DNA from: Croceibacterium xixiisoli
Lineage (GTDB): Bacteria > Pseudomonadota > Alphaproteobacteria > Sphingomonadales > Sphingomonadaceae
Assembly: GCF_009827305.1 (NCBI RefSeq)
Contig: NZ_WTYJ01000001.1
Coordinates: 1 to 64,000, forward strand
Direction: 5' to 3'
Length of the DNA stretch: 64,000 bases
The notes beneath the pieces were generated by a model. That model worked only from the letters and a program-made list of their open reading frames with translations. It ran no database searches and was not told where the DNA came from. Both the position numbers and the translations under genes were made by a program. Of the stretch, positions 53,089 to 62,366 are shown in pieces (positions within the stretch are counted from its first letter, which is position 1; every line of letters starts with the position of its first letter).

Positions 53089-54552
53089 TTACAGACCGCC
53101 GGGCTGGATATCGCTCGGCGGATTGATGAAGGCATCGGCCGGATTGCCGCGCAGTTCGCGCACCGGCGGCAATGACGTGCCGGTGATCCGCTGCTGCGCC
53201 GCTGCCGGCTTGGCCCCCGGCGCTGTCACGCGCCAGATCACCCCGGCGGTATCGTCGGTCACCAGCAGCGCGCCGGTCCGGTCCCACGAAACCCAGGTCG
53301 GGCGGCCATGGGTTTCGCTGTCGCTGGCCAGGAAACCGCTCAGCACATTGACCGGCTTGCCCACCGGATTGCCGCGATCGTCGAATTTCACGAACACCAC
53401 GTCATATCCGGCCAGCGGCTTGCGATTCCACGAACCATGCCGCGCGATGAAGGCGCCATGGCCGAAATTGTCGCCCATGGTCGTGCCTTCGCGGGTGAAA
53501 GTCAGCCCCAGCGCCGCCACATGCGGGCCCAGCGCGAATTCCGGACGGCGGGTATATTCGGTCAGGAAGTTGGGGATCGGATGTTCGACACGGTCGTCGA
53601 AGATGTTCTTCCAATAGACCCAGGGCCAGCCATAGTTCACGCCCACCGGCACATTGGTCAGGTAATCGGGCACCAGGTCGGATCCCAGCATGTCGCGTTC
53701 GTTGACCGTGGTCCACAATTCGCCGGTCCACGGGTTCCACGCCAGCCCGTTGGGGTTGCGCAGGCCCGCGCCGTAGATGCGCGAACGGCCATTGGTCAGA
53801 TCCAGTTCGTGAATCGCCGCGCGCCCTTCTTCCGCCTCCATCCCGCCTTCGGCAATGTTGGAGGCGGAACCGACGGCGACATACAGTCGCGTGCCATCAT
53901 CATTGATGATCAGATTGCGCATCCAGTGATTGCCCGCCGCCGGCAGGTCCATCAGCTTGGTGGGCTGTCCTTCGACGCGATTGGCGCCTTCGGCATAATC
54001 GAACCGCAGCACGGCGTTGTGATTGGCGACATACAGCTTGCCGTCGCGCCAGCCGATGCCGGACGGCGATTCCAGCCCTTCGCGCAGCACATGGGTCTGT
54101 TCGGCCACGCCATCGCCATCGGCATCGCGCAGCAACACCAGCTGATTGGCGGACGGATCGGCCGCACCGGCGCGGCTGAACAGGATACCGGCCACGAAAT
54201 TGGTGATCCCTCCGCCGGCCACCACGCGCGCGGGCGCATTGGTCAGCGCCACGATGATATCGCCATTGGGCATGGTGAACATGGTGCGCGGATGCGCCAG
54301 CCCGGTGGCGAAGCGATTGACCACCAGCCCTTCGGCCACGGTCGGCGCTTCACCCTCGCCCCAGCCGATCGGCTTCATCACGCCCACGGTCGGGATGGTC
54401 TGCGGATTGGGTTCGGCCAGCACCGGATCGGTGCCGGTGACATCCTCCAGCGGCAGGGTGGCCGGATCGCCCCGCACGATCCACCAGATCGCTGCAGCGC
54501 CAAGGAAAACCACGACCAGCAGGCCGATACCGATCTTGCGAAGGATGCTCAT
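53089..54552 (-). CDS. PQQ-type sugar dehydrogenase (sorbosone dehydrogenase family), membrane-anchored
   Basis: A 487-residue six-bladed propeller enzyme. One N-terminal transmembrane segment (IGIGLLVVVFLGAAAIWW) anchors it, with the propeller in the periplasm. Family blocks include FATGLAHPRTMFTMPNGDI, GWRDGKLYVANHNAVLRFDY, YGAGLRNPNGLAWNPWTGELW and HGSWNRKPLAGYDVV. Relatives oxidise aldoses or sorbosone using PQQ; substrate here is unknown and no PQQ synthesis gene is nearby. The ATG at 54552 (MSILRKIG) is used rather than one at 54588. Confidence 0.87.
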   Translation of the reverse strand: MSILRKIGIGLLVVVFLGAAAIWWIVRGDPATLPLEDVTGTDPVLAEPNPQTIPTVGVMKPIGWGEGEAPTVAEGLVVNRFATGLAHPRTMFTMPNGDIIVALTNAPARVVAGGGITNFVAGILFSRAGAADPSANQLVLLRDADGDGVAEQTHVLREGLESPSGIGWRDGKLYVANHNAVLRFDYAEGANRVEGQPTKLMDLPAAGNHWMRNLIINDDGTRLYVAVGSASNIAEGGMEAEEGRAAIHELDLTNGRSRIYGAGLRNPNGLAWNPWTGELWTTVNERDMLGSDLVPDYLTNVPVGVNYGWPWVYWKNIFDDRVEHPIPNFLTEYTRRPEFALGPHVAALGLTFTREGTTMGDNFGHGAFIARHGSWNRKPLAGYDVVFVKFDDRGNPVGKPVNVLSGFLASDSETHGRPTWVSWDRTGALLVTDDTAGVIWRVTAPGAKPAAAQQRITGTSLPPVRELRGNPADAFINPPSDIQPGGL

Positions 54553-54623
54553 GCGCGCAAACCTAATGCACGCATGGCCGGGCGGCAATTCCGCTCAGCG
54601 GCATTTCGCGGTAGAGCAGCGAA

Positions 54624-55106
54624 ATGTTCGATTTTTCACCTGACCCTGCCGCCGCCAAGGCCGATCTCTATGCCGATCTCGCCTCCGCCGCCGATGCCCT
54701 GACCGCTGGAGAGTCCGATGGCGTCGCCAATATGGCCAATGTCGCCGCGCTGATCTGGCAATGGGTGCCCGATCTCAACTGGGCCGGTTTCTACCGCGTG
54801 CTGGACAATCAGCTGGTGCTGGGCCCGTTCTGCGGCAAGCCGGCCTGCATCCGCATTGCCATGGGCCAGGGCGTGTGCGGCACCGCGGCGGCCAGCGGCG
54901 CCAGCGTGCTGGTGCCCGATGTGCATGTCTTCCCCGGTCATATCGCCTGCGATGCCGCCAGCGCATCCGAACTGGTCGTCCCGGTGCTGCGCGATGGGCG
55001 GGTGATTGCGGTGATTGATTTAGACAGTCCGCGCACGGGCCGGTTCGATGGCGATGATCAGGCGGGTGTGGAACTGCTTGCGCAGCGGATCGCCATGCGG
55101 ATCTGA
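54624..55106 (+). CDS. msrC: Free methionine-(R)-sulfoxide reductase (GAF domain)
   Basis: A 160-residue GAF-domain enzyme that reduces free methionine-(R)-sulfoxide in the cytoplasm. The family signature is LNWAGFYRV...LGPFCGKPACIRI, then GQGVCGTAAA and HIACDAASASELVVPV. The three redox cysteines expected for the family are present. The start ATG lies 71 bases from the divergent sorbosone dehydrogenase start. A weak GC hairpin follows the stop. Confidence 0.92.
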   Translation: MFDFSPDPAAAKADLYADLASAADALTAGESDGVANMANVAALIWQWVPDLNWAGFYRVLDNQLVLGPFCGKPACIRIAMGQGVCGTAAASGASVLVPDVHVFPGHIACDAASASELVVPVLRDGRVIAVIDLDSPRTGRFDGDDQAGVELLAQRIAMRI

Positions 55107-55143
55107 TCGCCCCGTTTCGGGACGGGGCAAACCGGGCTTTTGC

Positions 55144-55161
55144 ATGACGTCATGACGTCAT
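55144..55161. promoter_or_regulatory. Tandem palindrome ATGACGTCATGACGTCAT
   Basis: An 18-base perfect palindrome made of two overlapping TGACGTCA units. A candidate promoter follows, with -35 TGACGT (55153-55158), a 17-base spacer and -10 TATATG (55176-55181), so the right unit overlaps the -35 element. It lies 64 bases upstream of the glycine-zipper gene and is a good operator candidate. Confidence 0.5.
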
Positions 55162-55224
55162 ACTAGATTGAGGGCTATATGGCGGCGGGGCGCACCTGCC
55201 CGATGTGCCTGAGGAACCCTGTCC

Positions 55225-56172
55225 ATGACCAACCGATCCCTGCCCTTGCTCACCGCCGCCTCGCTGCTGCTGGCGGCATCTCCGGCGCTGGCCAATGATC
55301 CGACCCCCGCCCCCTATCCCGCCGAAACTCAGGCCCAAGCGCAAGATGGTGAATGGGTGGGGGAATGGAACGGCAGCTGGGATGATCGGGACAGCTATCG
55401 CGGTGTCTGGACGGGCAGCTATGTCGGTGCGGACGGGGAAGAATATGACGCCGAATATCGCGGCGTGTTCCACGGCCAGAGACGCTTCGTTTCCGAAGAC
55501 GGCCAGCACGAACTCTATCGCGAAGGCGATCGCCGCTGGCGCGAACGGGCCCCGCGCGGCGCGCGCCGTCTCCATGGCGATGTTGGCTACCGCAACGACG
55601 GGCATGGCGCGCGTTATGGCTATTCCCCCGATGCCCGCGCAGACTGGATCGACGCCTGCCGGGCCAATTATGGCGATGCCGATTACGACAATGGCAGGCG
55701 CAGCAATGGTGGTGTGATCGGCGGCGTGGTCGGCGCGGTCGCCGGCGGCGTGATTGGCAACCGGGTCGGCGGGCGCGGCAATCGCCTTGCTGGAACGGCG
55801 ATCGGGGCCGGTGTCGGCGGTGTGGCCGGCGCGGTCGCCGGTGACGCGATCGATCGCGGTAATCGCCGGCGCGACGACGAACGCCGTTATGACGAATGCG
55901 AGGATTACCTCTATCGCTACGAACAGGGCGCGTATTCCTATGGGCAGCCGGGCTATGGCCATCAGGCCTATGGATACGGCTATGGCTATCCGGTGATGAT
56001 GGTCCCGGTGCCGATCACCACCACCTACCGCTATTCCGCACCCCGCGAGTATATCGTGGAAGATATTGAAATTGTTGAAGAAGAAGTGATCGAGGAGCGT
56101 CCTGCGGCACGCCCCGCCCCGCGCCGGACCATCCGCCGCGTCATGCCGGACAAGCGCGTACCGATCCGCTGA
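55225..56172 (+). CDS. Secreted glycine-zipper protein
   Basis: A 315-residue exported protein. A signal peptide (ending SPALAN) is followed by a Trp/Asp/Tyr-rich region (VGEWNGSWDDRDSYRGVW, about 45-115). A glycine-zipper two-helix segment comes next (about 175-215, GGVIGGVVGAVAGGVIGNRV and later GAVAGDAIDRG). The tail is Tyr/Gly-rich and ends in an acidic then basic stretch. Such proteins often sit in the outer membrane or periplasm and respond to envelope stress. Possible control by the upstream palindrome. Confidence 0.85.
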   Translation: MTNRSLPLLTAASLLLAASPALANDPTPAPYPAETQAQAQDGEWVGEWNGSWDDRDSYRGVWTGSYVGADGEEYDAEYRGVFHGQRRFVSEDGQHELYREGDRRWRERAPRGARRLHGDVGYRNDGHGARYGYSPDARADWIDACRANYGDADYDNGRRSNGGVIGGVVGAVAGGVIGNRVGGRGNRLAGTAIGAGVGGVAGAVAGDAIDRGNRRRDDERRYDECEDYLYRYEQGAYSYGQPGYGHQAYGYGYGYPVMMVPVPITTTYRYSAPREYIVEDIEIVEEEVIEERPAARPAPRRTIRRVMPDKRVPIR

Positions 56173-56180
56173 TCTGCCAA

Positions 56181-56208
56181 AAAAAAGGGGCGCCGGCGGC
56201 GCCCCTTT
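56181..56208. terminator. Bidirectional terminator between glycine-zipper gene and parB
   Basis: A perfect 11-bp stem AAAGGGGCGCC/GGCGCCCCTTT with loop GGC. An A-run precedes it, giving a T-run on the reverse strand where it would end the par operon. Confidence 0.9.
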
Positions 56209-56218
56209 CATATCGGTC

Positions 56219-57217
56219 TCAGATGTCGCCGCCGGTCAATCGCTGGCAGATCAGATCCAGCTGGTCGAGCGTGCGATAGCGGATCGTCACCGACCCTTGC
56301 TTGGGATCGTCATCGATCGCGATCTTCACCGGCAGGCCGAGAAATTCCTCCAGATGGTTCTCGACCGCTGCGATATCGGCATCCTGCGCGGATGAACTCC
56401 GCGCCTGGCGCGCCTGACGTCGTTCACCGCCACCATTTTCCGCCGGCTTGCGGCGCGCCAGCTTCTCGACATCGCGCACGGTCAGCTTTTGCGTGATTGC
56501 GCGCTCGGCCAGTTCCTCGGCCTGCTCGTGCCCGATCAGTGCGCGGGCATGGCCCATGTCCAGCCGCCCCTGTTCGACATGGTCGAGCACCACTGCGGGC
56601 AGACTCAGCAGACGCTGCAGATTGGCGACATGGCTGCGGGATTTTTCGACCAGCCGGGCGATCTCCGCCTGGGTCATTTCCTCGAATTCGGCCAGCCTCT
56701 GATAGGCGCGCGCTTCTTCAACCGGATTGAGATCTTCGCGCTGGATGTTTTCGATCAGCGCCAGAGCCATCACATCGCGTTCAGCCAGTTCGCGGATCAA
56801 CGCCGGGATTTCGTGCAGCCGCGCCTTCTGCGCCGCGCGCCAGCGTCGCTCACCTGCGACCAGCTGATAACGTCCCCCGGCTATCGGCCGAACGATTACC
56901 GGCTGAATAACTCCGCGAGAGGCGATCGACGCCGCCAATTCGTTCAGCGCCTCTTCGTCGAAATGCCGCCGTGGCTGTTCGGGATGCGGTTCGATCAGCG
57001 CGACAGGCAGGTTCGCCAGCCCATCACTGGTCCGAATGCCCTGGTCGCCCGCCGCGTCATCGCCCGCTTCGCCGCCAAGTCCGTTCGTGGGTCGGCTCAG
57101 CGGCTGTTCGCGACGCACATCACCCAGCAGCGCGCCAAGGCCCTTGCCCAGCTTCCGGCGCGCCGGAGCCGGCGCTGGAGCTGCCGACTCAGCGGCCTTG
57201 GTTTCCTCACTGGTCAT
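56219..57217 (-). CDS. parB: Chromosome partitioning protein ParB
   Basis: A 332-residue ParB/Spo0J CTPase that loads at parS and spreads on DNA. The N-terminal box for ParA contact is LGKGLGALLGD. The CTP/spreading region has LIEPHPEQPRRHFDEE and VAGERRWRAAQKA, followed by ENIQREDLNPVEEARAY. A helix-turn-helix region (MTQAEIARLVEKSRSHVANLQRLL) recognises parS, and a C-terminal dimer domain ends the protein. The start overlaps the parA stop by four bases (ATGA). Three parS sites lie within 5 kb. Confidence 0.97.
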   Translation of the reverse strand: MTSEETKAAESAAPAPAPARRKLGKGLGALLGDVRREQPLSRPTNGLGGEAGDDAAGDQGIRTSDGLANLPVALIEPHPEQPRRHFDEEALNELAASIASRGVIQPVIVRPIAGGRYQLVAGERRWRAAQKARLHEIPALIRELAERDVMALALIENIQREDLNPVEEARAYQRLAEFEEMTQAEIARLVEKSRSHVANLQRLLSLPAVVLDHVEQGRLDMGHARALIGHEQAEELAERAITQKLTVRDVEKLARRKPAENGGGERRQARQARSSSAQDADIAAVENHLEEFLGLPVKIAIDDDPKQGSVTIRYRTLDQLDLICQRLTGGDI

Positions 57218-57993
57218 GCGGCTTCCCTTTTCTGTGGCGGCAGGCGCCCGATCAGCTCCCGCGCCAGTGCCATATAGGCCTTACTGCCTGCGCAGGCATG
57301 ATCATACACCAGCGCCGGCAACCCATGACTCGGCGCTTCCGACAGGCGGACATTGCGCGGAATCACAGATTCAAACACCAGCCCGCCCAGGCACTCCCGC
57401 ACATCGTCGGCCACCTGGTCGGTCAGGCGATTGCGCCGGTCGAACATGGTCAGCACCACGCCGATGATGCCCAGATCGGCATTAAACCTCTGCTGCACCT
57501 GTTCAACCGTCTGCAGCAACTGGCTCAACCCCTCCAGCGCAAAGAATTCGCACTGCAATGGGACCAGCAGCGTATCGGCCGCGCTCAGCGCATTGAGCGT
57601 CAACAGCCCGAGCGAAGGCGGGCAATCGATGAAGCAGACATCATGCCCGTTATGGCCGGCCAGCGCCGCGTCCAGCAGGGATGTACGCTTGTCGCGCATC
57701 ACCAGCTCGACCTCGGCCCCGCTCAGGTCCACCGTTGCCGGCAGCACATCGAGCCCGGGAATGGAGGTTGGCACGATGCAATCGGCGACCGGCGCCCCAT
57801 CGACCAGCACATCATAGCTGGACATGTCGCGCAGCGCGGCACCGATTCCCAGCCCGGTCGAGGCATTGCCTTGCGGATCGAGATCAATAAGCAGCGTCTT
57901 CCAGCCGGAAGCGGCCATGGCGGTGGCAATGTTGATGGCCGATGTGGTCTTGCCCACCCCGCCCTTCTGATTCGCGATGGCAATCCGGATCAT
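57214..57993 (-). CDS. parA: Chromosome partitioning ATPase ParA
   Basis: A 259-residue ParA/Soj ATPase. The deviant Walker A is NQKGGVGKTTSAIN near the N-terminus; Walker A' LLIDLDPQGNASTGLG and Walker B FIDCPPSLGLLT follow, all in normal form. It positions and separates the ParB-parS complex. The ATG at 57993 (MIRIAIANQ) is preferred over 58020. It begins four bases after the rsmG stop, so it is part of the mnmG-rsmG-parA-parB operon. Confidence 0.97.
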   Translation of the reverse strand: MIRIAIANQKGGVGKTTSAINIATAMAASGWKTLLIDLDPQGNASTGLGIGAALRDMSSYDVLVDGAPVADCIVPTSIPGLDVLPATVDLSGAEVELVMRDKRTSLLDAALAGHNGHDVCFIDCPPSLGLLTLNALSAADTLLVPLQCEFFALEGLSQLLQTVEQVQQRFNADLGIIGVVLTMFDRRNRLTDQVADDVRECLGGLVFESVIPRNVRLSEAPSHGLPALVYDHACAGSKAYMALARELIGRLPPQKREAA

Positions 57994-57997
57994 GGTT

Positions 57998-58615
57998 TTA
58001 CGGAGCCCCTTTGCCGACAAGAATACCGGCCTGCAGATCGGTTTTCGATTGTTCCACGTGGAACATCGCGCGGATATTGGCAGGCTGTTCCTGCAGTTCT
58101 TGCGCTGCCTTTCGCCCCTTGGGCAACAGCCAAATGCTCTCCCGTGTGGAAAAGCGGGCAGATAATCGCAGCAGCTTGTCCAGGGGTGCGAATGCGCGCG
58201 CAGAGATCACTCCTGCCGGCATGGATTCGACATCTTCCAGCTTGGAACCGATCACCCGGCACTGCGTCAGGCCCAGCTCGGCAATCACTGATTCCAGCCA
58301 TTCGACCCGGCGCTTGCGGGATTCTACCAGTACGACCGGCCGTTCCGACAGCGCGATAGCCACCGCCATACCCGGGAACCCCGCCCCTGTCCCGAGGTCC
58401 AGCCACACCGATGTTTCACGTGGAACATATTCGATCAGTTGCAGCGAATCCGCAATATGCCGTTGCCAAGCCAACGCCAGCGTCGCGTCGGACACAAGAT
58501 TCTGCCGTTCATTTTCGGCCACCAGCATTTCGACAAACCGGGCCAGCGCCGCCAGCTGGGCATCGCTGACCAGCGTCGCACAATATTCCCGGGCCTGTGC
58601 TTCTGTCTCGATCAT
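57998..58615 (-). CDS. rsmG: 16S rRNA 7-methylguanosine-527 methyltransferase RsmG
   Basis: A 205-residue methyltransferase (GidB) that modifies G527 of 16S rRNA; its loss gives low-level streptomycin resistance in other bacteria. Motifs are [15 protein letters not shown] (S-adenosylmethionine site), [14 protein letters not shown] and [13 protein letters not shown]. The start overlaps the mnmG stop by four bases. Two parS sites lie inside this reading frame and are translated as AMFHVEQ and YVPRETSV. Confidence 0.96.
   Translation of the reverse strand: MIETEAQAREYCATLVSDAQLAALARFVEMLVAENERQNLVSDATLALAWQRHIADSLQLIEYVPRETSVWLDLGTGAGFPGMAVAIALSERPVVLVESRKRRVEWLESVIAELGLTQCRVIGSKLEDVESMPAGVISARAFAPLDKLLRLSARFSTRESIWLLPKGRKAAQELQEQPANIRAMFHVEQSKTDLQAGILVGKGAP
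58050..58065. promoter_or_regulatory. parS site 1
   Basis: TGTTCCACGTGGAACA, a perfect 16-base palindrome matching the conserved chromosomal parS motif bound by ParB. It lies inside rsmG, 57 bases upstream of the parA start. Confidence 0.95.
58412..58427. promoter_or_regulatory. parS site 2
   Basis: TGTTTCACGTGGAACA, the exact consensus parS sequence. It lies inside the rsmG reading frame, about 360 bases from site 1. Confidence 0.96.
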
Positions 58616-60501
58616 TCGCCTGTCACCGTTGCAATATCCGACGTGCCGCTCAACGCCCTGCTCCTCCCCTTCGCATGGACCAGCAGAGCCGCCAGCGCGG
58701 CGGGTGTGATTCCGGGAATCCGACCCGCATCCGCCAATGTTGCCGGCTGCGAGGATAACAGCCTTTCGGTCATTTCACGTGACAGTCCGGGCACCTCGGC
58801 AAAGGGATATCCATGTCCCAGCTGCACACCATCGCTGGCCCGCAGTTCTTTCAGCTCGCTGTCCTGCCGCTGCAGATAGGGTGCATAAAACCCATCCTCG
58901 GCGATCTCGGCCGCCAGCTCGTCACCCTGGTCCAGATCATCGGGCAGCCATGGCGCCAGCCCGGACAGCGACACTTCGGGGAAGCGCAACCAGGAAAACA
59001 GGCTTTGCCTTGTGCCATCGGCCCGCACCCCCATCCCTGCCCCAGCCAGCTCATTGGCGGAAACCTCTCGCGCCAGTGCACCCTGCCACCGGTCCCGCAC
59101 GGAACAGCGCTGGGCGAACCACTGCTGCCGTTCCGCACCCACGCATCCGGCGGCCAGCGCCAGCGGGGTCAGCCGTGTGTCGGCATTGCTGGCCCGCAGT
59201 CGCAGACGATATTCGGCCCGCGCGGTCAGCATGCGATAGGGCTCGCTCACCCCATGCAGCGTCAGATCGTCGACCATCACCGCCATATAGCTGTTGCCCC
59301 GATCGATCGCCGCCGGCTCTCGCTGCAGGGCAGCACAGGCTGCATGCATCCCCGCGATCAACCCTTGCGCCGCCGCCTCTTCATATCCAGTCGTGCCGTT
59401 GATCTGCCCCGCGCAGTACAATCCGCGCATCGCCTGCAACTGCAGATCCCGCCCCAGCGCACGCGGATCGATGTGGTCATACTCGACCGCATAACCCGGC
59501 ACCGCCATTTCCACCCGTTCCAACCCCAAGATCGTGCGCAGGAAAGCCAGTTGCACATCGGCCGGCAGGGAAGTGCTGATGCCATTGGGATAGACCAACG
59601 GCGTATCCAGCCCCTCCGGCTCGAGGAAGATCTGATGTCCATCGCGATCGGCAAAGCGATGGATCTTGTCCTCAATCGACGGGCAATAGCGCGGCCCCGT
59701 CGCCCCGATCGCGCCGGTGAACAGCGGTGATCGATGCAGGTTGGCCCGGATGATCGCATGCCCCGCCTCATTCGTGCGGGTTATGCCGCAGAAGATTTGC
59801 GGGTTCACCCGTTCGCGCGACAGCGAGGACATGGTCCAGAAATCGTCGTCCGACGGCTGCTCATCCAGCACCGCCCAATTGATCGTTCGCCCGTCTAGCC
59901 GCGGCGGCGTCCCCGTCTTCAACCGCGCCATCGGCAGATCCGCTTCGCGCAGCTGTTCAGCCAGCCGCAACGCCGAGCTTTCGCCGATCCGCCCACCGGT
60001 CAAACGCTCTTCCCCACGGAACAAAGTCCCGCCCAGAAATGTCCCGGTACACAGCACCACCGCGCCAGCGCTCAGCATACCGCCATCCGCCAATTCGATG
60101 CCAGAAACGGTGCCGCCGGATTCCACCAGCGCCACCGCTTCGCCCTCCACCACGGCCAGTGTCGGCAGCGCGACCAGCATCGCCTGTACTGCCGCGCGGA
60201 ACAGCTTCCGATCGGCCTGGATGCGCGGCCCCCAAACCGCGCTGCCCTTGGACCGGTTGAGCATGCGATAATGAATCGCCGCCGCATCCGCCGCACGCCC
60301 GATCAGCCCATCAAATGCATCGACCTCACGGACCAGATGCCCCTTACCCAATCCACCGATCGCCGGGTTGCAGCTCATCGCCCCCAGCGCCGTACGGTCG
60401 AATGTCACCAGCGCCGTGCGCGCGCCCATCCGGGCTGCGACCGCCGCAGCTTCACAACCGGCGTGGCCACCCCCTACCACGATAACATCGAATGTGCTCA
60501 T
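58612..60501 (-). CDS. mnmG: tRNA uridine-5-carboxymethylaminomethyl modification enzyme MnmG
   Basis: A 629-residue FAD protein (GidA) that, with MnmE, adds the cmnm5 or nm5 group to uridine 34 of certain tRNAs. The FAD motif is [34 protein letters not shown], the catalytic Cys region [12 protein letters not shown] and [17 protein letters not shown] are family hallmarks. The ATG at 60501 (MSTFDVIV) follows AGGGCC; the frame continues upstream through the parS site without homology-like residues. Confidence 0.97.
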   Translation of the reverse strand: MSTFDVIVVGGGHAGCEAAAVAARMGARTALVTFDRTALGAMSCNPAIGGLGKGHLVREVDAFDGLIGRAADAAAIHYRMLNRSKGSAVWGPRIQADRKLFRAAVQAMLVALPTLAVVEGEAVALVESGGTVSGIELADGGMLSAGAVVLCTGTFLGGTLFRGEERLTGGRIGESSALRLAEQLREADLPMARLKTGTPPRLDGRTINWAVLDEQPSDDDFWTMSSLSRERVNPQIFCGITRTNEAGHAIIRANLHRSPLFTGAIGATGPRYCPSIEDKIHRFADRDGHQIFLEPEGLDTPLVYPNGISTSLPADVQLAFLRTILGLERVEMAVPGYAVEYDHIDPRALGRDLQLQAMRGLYCAGQINGTTGYEEAAAQGLIAGMHAACAALQREPAAIDRGNSYMAVMVDDLTLHGVSEPYRMLTARAEYRLRLRASNADTRLTPLALAAGCVGAERQQWFAQRCSVRDRWQGALAREVSANELAGAGMGVRADGTRQSLFSWLRFPEVSLSGLAPWLPDDLDQGDELAAEIAEDGFYAPYLQRQDSELKELRASDGVQLGHGYPFAEVPGLSREMTERLLSSQPATLADAGRIPGITPAALAALLVHAKGRSRALSGTSDIATVTGE

Positions 60502-60570
60502 GCTCTGGCCCTGTAAGCCCCGCGCTCGCGAACGCCAAGACCTGCCGGCCCCCCATCGCGTGCGAACCGA

Positions 60571-60586
60571 TGTTTCACGTGGAACA
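60571..60586. promoter_or_regulatory. parS site 3
   Basis: TGTTTCACGTGGAACA, identical to site 2, in the short gap between mnmE (stop at 60588) and mnmG. It is the only one of the three outside a gene. Confidence 0.96.
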
Positions 60587-60587
60587 T

Positions 60588-61862
60588 CTACTTTCCGATG
60601 CAAAACCGACCGAACAGCGTGTCGAGCACATCCTCGGTCGCACTCCTGCCGATCAGCCGGTCAAACGCCACCCGGCATGCCCGCAGCGCTTCGGCCAGCA
60701 GCAACAGATCGCCCTGCCCTCTCGCCAGCACCAGCGCCCGCTCGGCATCACCGAGCAGGTCCCGCTGCCGCCGATTGAGCGCCGCCTCGCCTGGCCTGGG
60801 CATGGCCGCAGCAGCAAACCCAATCAGATCGCGCCGCAGCCCATCCATCCCCTCACCCGATCGCGCAGAGATGTAATGGCGGGCCTCCCGCTTGCGCGCG
60901 GCCGCCACATCATCGCGCATTGCCGATATTTCCCAGCTATCAGCCGGACCTTCGCCTTCATCGCCCAGCCACAGCACCAGGTCGGCGCGGGCAATCTCCC
61001 GCTCGGCGCGTTCAATCCCGATCGCTTCGATGTCATCGGCGCCCTCGTCGCGCAGCCCGGCCATGTCGATAAAGGTGAAGGCGATCCCGCCCAAGGCCAC
61101 CGATCGCAACAGCACATCGCGCGTGGTGCCCGCGATTGGCGCGGTGATCGCCGCATCGCTTTCCACCAGCGCGTTGAACAGGGTCGATTTGCCCGCATTG
61201 GGCGGCCCGGCCAAGGCCACGCGAAACCCTTCGCGCAGCATCTCGGCGGCCGGTGCCATCAGCGCATCGCGCAATTCCTGAGCCAGCGCCTCGACCTCCC
61301 CCGCAAAGCCCGGCGGCACGTCGGCGACATCGTCTTCATCATCAAAGTCCAGCACCGCCTCGATCCGCGCCGACAGCATCAGCACGCGATCGCGCCAGCC
61401 TTCCACCTTGCGAGACAGCAATCCGCCCATCAGATCCATCGCCGCCAGGCGCTGCAGTTCGGTTTCCGCGCTCAGCAGATCCCCCAGCCCTTCGGCCTCG
61501 GTCAGATCGATCCGCCCATTGGCAAAGGCCCGCCGGGTGAATTCCCCCGCCTCCGCCGCGCGCAGTCCCGCCATCGCGGCCAGACGCGCCTGCACCGCCG
61601 CGACCACGGCCCGGCCACCATGCAGATGCAGTTCAGCCAGATTTTCCCCGGTCACCGTTGCCGGCCCGGGAAACCACAGCACCAGCGCTTCATCCAGCAC
61701 TGCGCCGGCGGCATCGCGCAACCGTGCGAGGCTGGCCATGCGCGGCGGCGGCATGCGTCCCGCCAGCGCCTGCAGCGCATCGCCGGCCAGCGGCCCACTG
61801 ATCCGGATCACGGCAATCCCCGCCGGCGGTGAACCGCTCGAAAGCGCGAAGATCGTATCCAT
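60588..61862 (-). CDS. mnmE: tRNA modification GTPase MnmE
   Basis: A 424-residue dimeric GTPase, partner of MnmG. The N-terminal tetrahydrofolate-binding domain opens [22 protein letters not shown]. The G domain has G1 GPPNAGKST (219-227), G2 GTTRD (245-249) and G3 DMAG (266-269). The G4 NKxD motif expected between about 300 and 330 is not recognisable. The C-terminal FCIGK motif, which holds the catalytic Cys, is intact. The ATG at 61862 fits the family start. DUF6489 lies 11 bases upstream. Confidence 0.95.
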   Translation of the reverse strand: MDTIFALSSGSPPAGIAVIRISGPLAGDALQALAGRMPPPRMASLARLRDAAGAVLDEALVLWFPGPATVTGENLAELHLHGGRAVVAAVQARLAAMAGLRAAEAGEFTRRAFANGRIDLTEAEGLGDLLSAETELQRLAAMDLMGGLLSRKVEGWRDRVLMLSARIEAVLDFDDEDDVADVPPGFAGEVEALAQELRDALMAPAAEMLREGFRVALAGPPNAGKSTLFNALVESDAAITAPIAGTTRDVLLRSVALGGIAFTFIDMAGLRDEGADDIEAIGIERAEREIARADLVLWLGDEGEGPADSWEISAMRDDVAAARKREARHYISARSGEGMDGLRRDLIGFAAAAMPRPGEAALNRRQRDLLGDAERALVLARGQGDLLLLAEALRACRVAFDRLIGRSATEDVLDTLFGRFCIGK

Positions 61863-61873
61863 GATCGTGAAAA

Positions 61874-62170
61874 TCAGCCCTTGGGCTTGTCCTTGTCGGT
61901 GGTGTTGCTCGGGTCGAACGCCGTTGCCTGCCGTGCGGCGCTGTCCATCAAATTCTGAAACATCTTCAGCCCCATCTGGCCCATCGGCGCCAGCTGCTTG
62001 GCATAGGCTTCCAGCTGGTCGAGGCTGTTGGCACCCCCACCCGCCATACCGCCACTCATCGCTTGTGTGACAGCTTCGACATAGGCCGCATTGGCCTTCT
62101 CGACATCGGGCAGCCCCATGAAACGGCGGGCTTCTTCCGGCGAACAGTCGATTTCGACATGCACTTTCAT
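61874..62170 (-). CDS. DUF6489 family protein
   Basis: A 98-residue protein opening MKVHVEIDCSPEEARRFMGLPDVE, followed by a Gly/Met-rich middle and a helical C-terminus (KMFQNLMDSAARQATA), the form of the alphaproteobacterial DUF6489 family. It is usually found next to mnmE in this group. An ATG at 62179 is an alternative start. Function unknown. Confidence 0.87.
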   Translation of the reverse strand: MKVHVEIDCSPEEARRFMGLPDVEKANAAYVEAVTQAMSGGMAGGGANSLDQLEAYAKQLAPMGQMGLKMFQNLMDSAARQATAFDPSNTTDKDKPKG

Positions 62171-62305
62171 AGCGGGCACCTTCTCCAGTCAAGGATCGCA
62201 CCACGCTGCCCGTTGGCGGGTTCACGCGCACAATCTGCCACCACTATATGGACCACCCACCGGCTATTTCCAGCCTCGCCGTCATTGGCCGGCAATTGGC
62301 ACGCA

Positions 62306-62337
62306 ATCGGCCCCGCTCCATCGGGAACGGGGCCGAT
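62306..62337 (-). terminator. Hairpin downstream of rho
   Basis: A 10-bp stem ATCGGCCCCG/CGGGGCCGAT with a 12-base loop that can pair partly (TCC/GGGA). No convincing T-tract follows on the reverse strand, so intrinsic termination of rho is uncertain. Confidence 0.55.
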
Positions 62338-62366
62338 TTCGGTGACCGCCCGGATGGGCAGCGCTA

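Noticed and set aside
58770-58785. Possible fourth parS (ATTTCACGTGACAG) inside mnmG
   Set aside because: Only the centre TTTCACGTG matches; the right arm deviates, so ParB binding is unlikely.
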